Assembly: GCF_005233515.1 (NCBI RefSeq)
Contig: NZ_QFZZ01000004.1
Location: 382,644-446,643 of the forward strand
From: Pseudomonas sp. CFBP13508
Lineage (GTDB): Bacteria > Pseudomonadota > Gammaproteobacteria > Pseudomonadales > Pseudomonadaceae
Reading direction: 5' to 3'
DNA: 64,000 nucleotides
The notes under the pieces were generated by a model that was not told the DNA's origin, ran no database searches, and was given only the letters and a program-made list of their open reading frames with translations. Below are positions 44,871 to 52,333 of this stretch, in pieces; within the stretch, counting starts at the first letter, position 1; every line of letters starts with the position of its first letter. Position numbers and translations under genes: made by a program.

Positions 44871-45722
44871 TTACGGTGCGCCAAACATTGCCGTCCAGTA
44901 AATGCCGGCGTTGCTTTTCGGATCGGTCGCGTAGGCGGCGCCCAGTTCCTGATATTGCGGGTTCATCAGATTGGCGCAATGCCCGGGGCTGGCGAGCCAG
45001 CCGTCAACGACCTTGCCGACGGTGTCTTGCCCGGCGGCGATGTTCTCGCCGACCAGTTGCCCACTGTAACCGGACAGCTCGGCGCGGTCGCCTGGCGTGC
45101 GGCCGTCGCGGTCCTTGTGGTCGAGGTAGTTATTATTGGCCATGTCGCGGCTGTGATCCTGGGCAACGGTGCCCAGCGTGGCATTCCACGCCAGCGGTGC
45201 TGCCGCCGCGAAGGACTGCCCGCCGCACTGGCGCGCCTGGCTGCGCGCGGTATTGAGTTGCGCCAGCAGCTTTTGCCCTTCGCTTTGTGCATCGCCGAGT
45301 TTCGCCGTCAGCAACGGCCGCGCGAGAACGATGCGCCAGTCGCGGTCGACACGGTTGACGCCGATATCGACAAACTGCGGGTCGAGCACCACCTGGCAGA
45401 AGCTTTCCTTGATCGCCTGCATCGCCGCCGCTGCATCGCGCGGGCCGTTGAGGGTGATCGCCTGCACGTTGACCATCGGGTAGTGGGCGCTGGTCATGGC
45501 CTGCTGCAGATCGACCGAGCCGCTGGCAGGCAGGCGCAGACGTGGATCGGCCGACAGCGGTGGCAACTCGTTCGATGCCTGCGTGCCGCAACGCTGCGGC
45601 TGGCTGCGATAGCTGTTGATCGACTCGATCAATTGCAGTTCATCGGCAGCCAGCGCCGAGGTGGCGAACACCACGCCCAGCGACAGTGCGGCACAACGCA
45701 AAACGGACGGCATGAAGCGCAT
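44871..45722 (-). CDS. CAP-domain (SCP/PR1-like) secreted protein
   Basis: 283 residues with a signal peptide (MRFMPSVLRCAALSLGVVFATSALA). The C-terminal half is a CAP domain (about 160-283) with HSRDMANNNYLDHKDRDG, GENIAAG and SPGHCANLMNPQYQELG, the CAP signatures 1-4. The N-terminal half has a second, more diverged helical region starting DELQLIESINSYR. It lies in a run of cell-envelope genes. GGGAG sits 6 bases before the chosen ATG. The target is unknown. Confidence 0.88.
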   Translation of the reverse strand: MRFMPSVLRCAALSLGVVFATSALAADELQLIESINSYRSQPQRCGTQASNELPPLSADPRLRLPASGSVDLQQAMTSAHYPMVNVQAITLNGPRDAAAAMQAIKESFCQVVLDPQFVDIGVNRVDRDWRIVLARPLLTAKLGDAQSEGQKLLAQLNTARSQARQCGGQSFAAAAPLAWNATLGTVAQDHSRDMANNNYLDHKDRDGRTPGDRAELSGYSGQLVGENIAAGQDTVGKVVDGWLASPGHCANLMNPQYQELGAAYATDPKSNAGIYWTAMFGAP

Positions 45723-45919
45723 GGAAATCTCCCTTGAGCTGAATGCGCCCATGATGCGCGAAAGGCCCCCGGTGAGTGAATGTGTTTTTCTTTGCGGCGG
45801 ATTTTTTCTGCGCTGGTGTGCCCGCGCATTTGCTCGCTACACTCTGCGAAGACCCCGCAAACCGGGCGTCTCACCGACGTAACATCTTGCCCCGGGCGGG
45901 CGCTGACGGAAGAACCGAC

Positions 45920-46540
45920 ATGGGATCGAAAGGCTTGGCGGGCGGTTTGTTGTGGATCTTTTTGACCGGCGCGGCATGGGCCGGGGCGCAGGCGCCGATC
46001 GAGGCCAAGGCCGAACAGAAAGCCGAGGTGCTGGAGGAGAAGGCGGCGGATAAAGTCAGTGCTGCGCCGGCGCCGAAATCCGAAGCCATCACCCCCACCG
46101 AAGCGCAGGCGGTAGACCCGGCCGGCGCCGCGCCGCTCGACGATCCGCTGACCTGTCTGGCGCGCAGCATCTATTGGGAAGCCAAGGGCAAGGACACCCC
46201 GGAAATGGAAGCCGTCGCCAGTGTGGTGATGAATCGCCTCGGCCACGACGGCTTTCCCGACACGGTGTGCGCGGTGGTCAAGCAAGGATCGGAAACCGGC
46301 AATTGCCAGTTTTCCTGGTGGTGCGATGGCAAGCCCGATCAGGTCAAGGAAGACGCCGAATACGCGCTGGCCAAGGAAATCGCCGGCAAGGCGTTGAACC
46401 GTCAGCTCAAGGACCGCACGCGCGGTGCCCTGTATTTTCACGATCGCGGCGTGCACCCGAGCTGGGCCAAGGCCTATCGCAACACGGCGCAGACCGGCAG
46501 GTTCCTGTTCTACAAACCCGCCGGCGGCGACGCGCGCTAA
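45920..46540 (+). CDS. SleB-like cell wall hydrolase
   Basis: 206 residues with a signal peptide (GLAGGLLWIFLTGAAWAGA), an Ala/Glu/Lys-rich linker (about 25-80) and a C-terminal Hydrolase_2 domain. The catalytic Glu is expected in ARSIYWEAKGKDTPEMEAVA; the NCQFSWWCDGKPD segment is typical. Such proteins are lytic transglycosylases acting on peptidoglycan. GGAAGAA lies just upstream of the ATG at 45920. It overlaps the converging L,D-transpeptidase gene by 4 bases. Confidence 0.87.
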   Translation: MGSKGLAGGLLWIFLTGAAWAGAQAPIEAKAEQKAEVLEEKAADKVSAAPAPKSEAITPTEAQAVDPAGAAPLDDPLTCLARSIYWEAKGKDTPEMEAVASVVMNRLGHDGFPDTVCAVVKQGSETGNCQFSWWCDGKPDQVKEDAEYALAKEIAGKALNRQLKDRTRGALYFHDRGVHPSWAKAYRNTAQTGRFLFYKPAGGDAR

Positions 46541-47250
46541 CTGGCGTGGGTGTTGAGAATGCTCGCCACCTGTTGCGGCTGGCAGTTCAGATACGGTGAC
46601 TTTTGCAGCCAGCGCTGATCCGGATACCAGGAAAACATGAACTGGCCGTTTTTCAGGCGATCGATCACCTGTTTGGCGATCTGCGGCCGTACGGCGGGGC
46701 AACCCTGACTGCGGCCGATACGCCCCTGACGCTTGCTCCACAGCGGGTTCACATAACTTGCGGCATGAATCACGATCGCGCGATCACGGGCCAGATCATT
46801 GAAACCGGGTTCCAGACCATCCATGCGCAGCGAATAGCCGTGAGTACCTTCGTAGCTTTCCTGAGTGCGGAACAGACCGAGGCTGGACTGATAACTGCCT
46901 TCGCGATTGGAAAACTGCGTGGCGAAGTTTTCCCCGGAGTTCGAACCGTGGGCAACCAGATCACGCAGCACCAGTTTCTTTTTGCTCAGATCGAAGATCC
47001 ACAGGCGGCGTTCGGTGGACGGTTGCGAATAATCGATGATCGCCAGATGCCGCGAGGGTTTCGCGCCGTTGTTGACCGCGCATTGCATGGCGTTCAATGC
47101 ACCTTTGAGCGCCTGGGGATTGAGTTCCGGCGCGGCGTGGGCGAGGCTGTTGTAGAGAACCGGCGATGGCTTGCCGGCGGCAAATACTGGGCTGGTCACG
47201 GCGACAAGGGTCGCGGTGCTCAACAGAAGTCGGCGCAAAAACGTCAACAT
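46537..47250 (-). CDS. L,D-transpeptidase catalytic-domain protein
   Basis: 237 residues with a signal peptide (MLTFLRRLLLSTATLVAVTSPVFA). The C-terminal half has the YkuD_2 type active site, RSQGCPAVRP, with the catalytic Cys, and VIHAASYVNPLW with the His. It may form or cleave L,D-cross-links, or attach proteins to peptidoglycan. The ATG at 47250 is favoured over a longer frame. It is divergent from the larger L,D-transpeptidase at 47403. Confidence 0.88.
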   Translation of the reverse strand: MLTFLRRLLLSTATLVAVTSPVFAAGKPSPVLYNSLAHAAPELNPQALKGALNAMQCAVNNGAKPSRHLAIIDYSQPSTERRLWIFDLSKKKLVLRDLVAHGSNSGENFATQFSNREGSYQSSLGLFRTQESYEGTHGYSLRMDGLEPGFNDLARDRAIVIHAASYVNPLWSKRQGRIGRSQGCPAVRPQIAKQVIDRLKNGQFMFSWYPDQRWLQKSPYLNCQPQQVASILNTHAS

Positions 47251-47402
47251 TTTATAAAGTGTCCTCAACTTGCTACATAAACGGCACTTTGGCTCCTGAC
47301 TCCCAGTCAATACCCGCAGGCTCGCGGTTCGAGCCTGACTGTTCAGCGCACCTGATGTAAGGTTGACCGTCATCTGGACGGCCATGGATTGGAGTAAAGC
47401 AG

Positions 47403-49019
47403 TTGTTCAAAAAGTACGCATGCTACTTGAGCATTTGTTTGCTCGCTGCGCCGTTTGTCGCTTGCGCCGATGAGCCGCTGCCCCCGCTCGAAACCCTGCC
47501 GACGCCTGAAACGCAATTGCCGGTCGAGCCGCGCAGCCCGTTGCAGGCGGTTTTGATCAGCCTGGCGCAGTCGTGCCCGGCCATTGCTCCGCGTCTCAAT
47601 GGCCCGGCGTTGAGCCAATTGCAGGCGTTTTATGAACAGCAGGACTGGATGCCGGTGTGGGCGAGTGAGTCGGCACGCTTGCCGGCATTGCGCGCGCAAT
47701 TGCAGCTGTTGGCCGATGATGGGTTGAATCCGAATCGCTATGCGGTCGCGACGACACCGCCGCAGGATGGCGAGCTGTGCGCCGACATCGACATCAGCCG
47801 CAACTATTTGCAGGCCTTGCAGGATCTGCATTACGGCCGTCTGTTGCAATCGCATTTCGAACCGCTGTGGCGTGTCGACGGCCCGCCGACCGACCGTCAG
47901 GCGCAATTGCTCAGCATTGCTGTGCCGGGCATGAACGATATTGCTACGGCGTTCGACCTGGCGCGTCCGCATCTGCCGCAATATCAAAGCCTGCGTCAGC
48001 TGTATGCCGCGCAACGCTTGCAAGCCTTGCCGCAATGGCAGCCGGTGGGCAACGGCCCGCTGCTGCGTCCGGCGATGGAAGACCCGCGCGTGCCGGAACT
48101 GGCCCGTCGTCTGTATAGCGAAGGCTATCTGCCACACGCACTGGTGCCGCCGGACAACGCCTACGATGACGTGTTGGTGGAAGCGGTGAAGCACTTTCAG
48201 GCCAGCCATTCGTTGCAGGCTGACGGCGTGGTCGGGCCGGGCACCATTGCCGAGCTGAACATCAGCCCGCTGACCCGCCGCGATCAGTTGCGGGTCAATC
48301 TCGAACGTTTCCGCTGGATGGCCCAGGACATAGAGCCCAGCGGGCTGGTGGTCAACGTGGCCGCCGCTGAGCTGACGCTGTATCAGGGCGGCCAACCGGT
48401 GTGGCAGACCCGCACCCAAGTTGGCCGCGCCGAACGCCAGACGCCGCTGCTCAAATCCCGCGTCACCCGGCTGACGCTGAATCCGACCTGGACCGTACCG
48501 CCGACCATCTGGAAAGAAGACAAGCTGCCGGAAATCCGCAAGGACCAGACTTTCCTCAGCCGCCAGAACCTGCAAGTGCTCGATGCCAACGGCCAGCCTT
48601 TGGCAGCGGCGGACATCGACTGGGACAACCCCGGCAACATCCTCCTGCGTCAGGACGCCGGCCCGCGCAATCCGCTGGGGCAAATGGTCATCCGTTTCCC
48701 CAACCCGTTCTCGGTCTACCTGCACGACACGCCGAGCAAGGCGCTGTTCGACAAAGGCCCACGGGCGTTCAGCTCCGGTTGTGTGCGCGTCGAGCACCCG
48801 CTGCAACTGCGCGATCTGCTGCTGTCCCCGGCGGAAAAAGCTCGCACCGAGACTTTGCTGGCAAGCGGCACCACCCATGAATTTCGCCTGTCGGCGCCGG
48901 TGCCGATCCTGATGACCTACTGGACGGCGCAAGTCGACAGCAGCGGCCATGTGCGTTATGCGCCGGACATCTACAGCCACGACAGCGCATTGCTGGCGGG
49001 GCTGGATCGGGCGCATTGA
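47403..49019 (+). CDS. L,D-transpeptidase of the YcbB/LdtD type
   Basis: 538 residues. Signal peptide MFKKYACYLSICLLAAPFVACA, an N-terminal scaffold domain (about 50-230), a PG_binding_1 repeat (LVEAVKHFQASHSLQADGVVGPGTIAELN, about 255-285) and a YkuD catalytic domain with YLHDTPSKALF and AFSSGCVRVEHP (His and Cys). It makes 3-3 cross-links in peptidoglycan. It starts with TTG at 47403, with GGAG about 10 bases upstream; the ATG at 47382 runs directly into a stop and is not usable. A TTG start suggests modest expression. Confidence 0.9.
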   Translation: MFKKYACYLSICLLAAPFVACADEPLPPLETLPTPETQLPVEPRSPLQAVLISLAQSCPAIAPRLNGPALSQLQAFYEQQDWMPVWASESARLPALRAQLQLLADDGLNPNRYAVATTPPQDGELCADIDISRNYLQALQDLHYGRLLQSHFEPLWRVDGPPTDRQAQLLSIAVPGMNDIATAFDLARPHLPQYQSLRQLYAAQRLQALPQWQPVGNGPLLRPAMEDPRVPELARRLYSEGYLPHALVPPDNAYDDVLVEAVKHFQASHSLQADGVVGPGTIAELNISPLTRRDQLRVNLERFRWMAQDIEPSGLVVNVAAAELTLYQGGQPVWQTRTQVGRAERQTPLLKSRVTRLTLNPTWTVPPTIWKEDKLPEIRKDQTFLSRQNLQVLDANGQPLAAADIDWDNPGNILLRQDAGPRNPLGQMVIRFPNPFSVYLHDTPSKALFDKGPRAFSSGCVRVEHPLQLRDLLLSPAEKARTETLLASGTTHEFRLSAPVPILMTYWTAQVDSSGHVRYAPDIYSHDSALLAGLDRAH

Positions 49020-49103
49020 GTCCGGCACCAGCACGGCAGTCAAAGATCTGAGTTCGATGAGTGATTTCAGGTCGACGAATCCCGTACAAACACCTCGGTC
49101 AGT

Positions 49104-49137
49104 CCCCTCTCCCTCGGGAGAGGGCTAGGGTGAGGGG
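49104..49137. repeat. Single family C repeat
   Basis: One copy of CCCCTCTCCCTCGGGAGAGG plus CTAGGGTGAGGG, without a partner nearby; it overlaps the 3' side of the L,D-transpeptidase gene. Confidence 0.75.
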
Positions 49138-49169
49138 CCGATTTCAAGCCGAACCCATTACTCAAAATC

Positions 49170-50012
49170 TCACCGCCTCAGCTCCTCCACCAACCACGGC
49201 AAAAGCTCCTCACACGAGCCTTCAATTTTCAAATCGAGCAGATCATCCGCCCGGGTCTTGCCCAGATTGATCGCCATCAACGGCTTGCCACGCTCGGCAA
49301 TCACCCGACACAAGCGAAACGCCGAATACGCCATCAACGACGATCCCACCACCAGCAAACCCGCCGCATTCTCGGCAGCGGCCAGCGCCCGCGCTGCCGT
49401 CGGCTGCGCCACGTTCTCGCCGAAAAACACCACATCCGGTTTCATCCGCTCACCCGCGCAATGCGGGCACTGCGGTACCTGAAAGCGCGCTTCAAATGCC
49501 GGGTCGAGCAAGGTATCGCCATCCGGCGCCTGCACCGCATCAACACCACTCAGGTAGGGATTGTGTGCCTCCATCTGCTGCTGGATCGCATCGCGCTCGC
49601 TGCGTTGCCCGCAATCCAGGCAGAGCACTCGGTGCAGGCTGCCGTGCAGTTCGATCACATCGTGGCTGCCGGCCTGATCGTGCAAGGTGTCGACGTTCTG
49701 CGTGATCAAAGCGCTGATCCGGCCACGCTGTTGCAACGTCGCCAGCGCCTCATGCGCGGCATTCGGTCGGGCCTGACGCACGCGCGGCCAGCCGAGCATC
49801 GCTCGCGCCCAGTAGCGCCGGCGTGATTCCGAGGCTGCGAGAAACTCCTGATACATCATCGGCTGCCGCCCACGACGCACGCCGTCGCTGTCGCGATAGT
49901 CCGGAATGCCCGATGGCGTGCTGATGCCGGCGCCGGTCAATATCAGGAATTTATCGTCGGCCATGGCCTGCAACAGCGTATCGAGATGTTCGCGGATCGG
50001 ACTATCGAGCAT
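49170..50012 (-). CDS. Sir2-family NAD+-dependent protein deacylase
   Basis: 280 residues. Sirtuin motifs are complete: GAGISTPSGIPDYRDSDG (NAD), TQNVDTLHDQAG, the catalytic His in VIELHGSLHRVLCLDCG, and the zinc pairs CLDC and CPHC. The likely job is removal of acyl groups from lysines with NAD+. The ATG at 50012 follows GGAG at 8 bases; the GTG at 50021 overlaps that sequence and is disfavoured. Confidence 0.93.
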   Translation of the reverse strand: MLDSPIREHLDTLLQAMADDKFLILTGAGISTPSGIPDYRDSDGVRRGRQPMMYQEFLAASESRRRYWARAMLGWPRVRQARPNAAHEALATLQQRGRISALITQNVDTLHDQAGSHDVIELHGSLHRVLCLDCGQRSERDAIQQQMEAHNPYLSGVDAVQAPDGDTLLDPAFEARFQVPQCPHCAGERMKPDVVFFGENVAQPTAARALAAAENAAGLLVVGSSLMAYSAFRLCRVIAERGKPLMAINLGKTRADDLLDLKIEGSCEELLPWLVEELRR

Positions 50013-50066
50013 GCTCAGCACTCCAGAATGGGCAGTGCTGGCAGGTTAGCACGCGATCCGCACGGG

Positions 50067-51113
50067 TTACTTGCGCGCCTCCAGAATCAGGTTGAACGGC
50101 GTCTGCGTGGCGCGGCGGAACTGCTTGAACCCGGCCTCGACAAAGACTTTGCGCAGGCGCATTTCCCCAGCCTGCGCACCGAGCCCGAGGCCGACTTCCT
50201 GGGACAGCGAATTGGGCGTGCAGATAAACGTCGAGGCGGCGTAGAACAGGCGCCCGACCGCGTTGAGATTGTCGTCCAGTTTGTCGTTGGCGAACGGTTC
50301 CACCAGCAACACCGTGCCATCGTCTTTCAGCGACTCATAAGCGTGGCGGGCGGCGCCGACCGGGTCGCCCATGTCGTGCAGGCAGTCGAAAAAGCAGATC
50401 AGGTCGTAGTCGCCGCCGGGATAGTTTTTCGCCGTGCCCTCGAAAAATCTGGCGCGATTGCCCACGCCACCTTCTTCGGCGCGTTGCGTGGCGACGGTGA
50501 CTGACGGCGCATGGAAGTCGAAGCCGACAAACTGCGATTTCGGAAACGCCTGGGCCATGATCACCGTCGAGGCGCCGTGGCCGCAGCCGATGTCGGCAAC
50601 TTTGGCGCCGCGTTCCAGCTTCGCCACCACGCCGTCCAGGGCCGGAAGCCATTCGGCAATCAGGTGACCTTTGTAGCCGGGGCGGAAGAAGCGTTCGGTG
50701 CCGCTGAACATGCACGGGTGGTGATCGCCCCACGACAAGGCGCCATTGCCGCGCATGGCCTTGACCAGTTTGTCCTTGTCATGGAAAAACGACGCCACCA
50801 CGCCGAGACCGCCAGCGACGTACACCGGCGAATCCTCCACTGCCAGCGCCAGTGCCTGCTCTTCGGGCAAACGAAACTGACCGTCAGAGTGTTCCATGTA
50901 GCCGGATGCGGCATGGGCGCTGAGCCATTCGCGTACCAGGCGGGGATTGCAGGTGGTTTTTGCTGCGAGGGCTTCGGGGCTGATCGGTTGGCTGTCGGCC
51001 ATTGCCCGGTACAGACCGAGTTCTTCGCCGACGATGACATTGGCCAGCATCGCCGCGCCGCCCATGTCGTTGACCAGTTTGCCCATGAATTCGTTGAGCT
51101 TCGCCTCATTCAT
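50067..51113 (-). CDS. Class I SAM-dependent methyltransferase
   Basis: 348 residues: an N-terminal winged-helix-like region (about 1-95, EAKLNEFMGKLVNDMGGAAMLANVIVGEELGLY) and a Rossmann methyltransferase domain with VADIGCGHGAST. The architecture resembles small-molecule and ubiquinone-type methyltransferases. AGGAG lies 8 bases before the ATG at 51113. It follows the flavoprotein gene on the same strand after about 150 bases, so it might belong to the same unit; substrate is unknown. Confidence 0.85.
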   Translation of the reverse strand: MNEAKLNEFMGKLVNDMGGAAMLANVIVGEELGLYRAMADSQPISPEALAAKTTCNPRLVREWLSAHAASGYMEHSDGQFRLPEEQALALAVEDSPVYVAGGLGVVASFFHDKDKLVKAMRGNGALSWGDHHPCMFSGTERFFRPGYKGHLIAEWLPALDGVVAKLERGAKVADIGCGHGASTVIMAQAFPKSQFVGFDFHAPSVTVATQRAEEGGVGNRARFFEGTAKNYPGGDYDLICFFDCLHDMGDPVGAARHAYESLKDDGTVLLVEPFANDKLDDNLNAVGRLFYAASTFICTPNSLSQEVGLGLGAQAGEMRLRKVFVEAGFKQFRRATQTPFNLILEARK

Positions 51114-51262
51114 CACGTGTGCTCCTGAAACAGGATCACCGTCCGGCGGCGTTGAATGTCGAGGCAGGCGCCACCGGGCGGTGGTCACGGATTGGGGCAG
51201 GGCACAGCAGACGTCCTGCGGCCCCCTCGACTGGGTAATGAATGAGTCTAGTCTTCTTTTGC

Positions 51263-52333
51263 TCAATCAGTGCCCAGCCATCGGGGCGGGAACGGGTGCT
51301 GACGATAGAAACTGCGCAGCTGTGTCAGGTCGTGCTCATACCAACAGCGCAGCCATTGTTGATACTGCGCTTGCGCGGCAGTTCGCAGTAATGGTCGGTG
51401 CAGGCTGTCATGGATAGCTTGGGCGGCCTGCATGCCGCTCATCAACGCCTTGAGCACACCGTGCGACGAAGCCGGATCGAGTCGGCATGCAGCATCACCT
51501 ACGAGAAGGTAGCCGTCACCGGCAACGGTCGCGCTGATGCGCCAGCTTACCTCGGCTCCGCGTATCGTCCCCGATTGCGGTAATGCCTGGAGGTCTTCGG
51601 GCAGCATTTGTCTGGACTGCCTGACGGTCTGTAGTGCGTCGGTTTCAAACGCAAGGTGTGTCCAATGGGTCAATTGCGGCCCAATCCGGGCGACCCATGT
51701 CCAGCCATCCGTCGTGGCCAGCAGGTGCGGATTGCTCGCGTAGCGGGCCGGCTGACCGTGCAAATATCCACAGCGGGCCACTAACACAGGAGAATCGATT
51801 TGCTCTGTCAGGTGCAATTGGCGTCCAAGCCAGCCGGCTGCACCACTGGCATCGATCACGTACGAGGTGTAAAGGCAACCGGCGTCGGCTTCTACGCCGA
51901 TTACCTGTTGCCCGACCGTGAGAGCGCTGTGCGCCCGACACGGCTGGTATATCTCTACACCCGCTGAAGCGGCTTGCTGTAATAACGCGGCGTCCAGTAG
52001 CACGCGGCTGATCTGGAAGCCACGCCACGGGCCAGTTACGTCCGCGCCGAAAGCGTTGAAGCGCGGCGGACCGTTCCAGTGCACCCATTGACCCTCAAAG
52101 CGCAGGGTTGACGAGACACAGAGCAGATCGGCGACGCCCAGTTGTCGCAATAACGGTTCGATACCCGGGTGCAGGCTTTCGCCGGGACGGAAGCGGGGAA
52201 ACGCCTGACGCTCGAGCAAAGCCACGCGCAGTCCACGGCGGGCACAGCTGATGGCGCTCGCACAGCCCGCAGGTCCTGCGCCGACCACTACGACATCAAA
52301 GTGTTTCAACCGCGACCTGCCAGGGGCCTGCAT
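51263..52333 (-). CDS. LodB/QhpG-like flavin-dependent monooxygenase
   Basis: 356 residues with an N-terminal FAD motif (DVVVVGAGPAGCASAISCARRG), the RPGESLHPGIEPLLRQLGV segment and GDAACRLDPASSHGVLKALMSG near residue 280. This pattern is shared by LodB and QhpG flavoproteins, which oxidise the Trp precursor of cysteine tryptophylquinone in partner oxidases, and by Trp halogenase/geranylgeranyl reductase relatives; the K-rich halogenase motifs were not seen. Its first codons overlap the 3' end of the next gene by 38 bases (a TTG at 52309 is an alternative start), so the two are translationally coupled. The role as a maturase is inference. Confidence 0.65.
   Translation of the reverse strand: MQAPGRSRLKHFDVVVVGAGPAGCASAISCARRGLRVALLERQAFPRFRPGESLHPGIEPLLRQLGVADLLCVSSTLRFEGQWVHWNGPPRFNAFGADVTGPWRGFQISRVLLDAALLQQAASAGVEIYQPCRAHSALTVGQQVIGVEADAGCLYTSYVIDASGAAGWLGRQLHLTEQIDSPVLVARCGYLHGQPARYASNPHLLATTDGWTWVARIGPQLTHWTHLAFETDALQTVRQSRQMLPEDLQALPQSGTIRGAEVSWRISATVAGDGYLLVGDAACRLDPASSHGVLKALMSGMQAAQAIHDSLHRPLLRTAAQAQYQQWLRCWYEHDLTQLRSFYRQHPFPPRWLGTD

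Noticed and set aside
51263..52333. Naming the flavoprotein a tryptophan halogenase
   Set aside because: The common annotation follows fold similarity; the partner and the motif set fit LodB/QhpG better, and the halogenase lysine motif was not seen.
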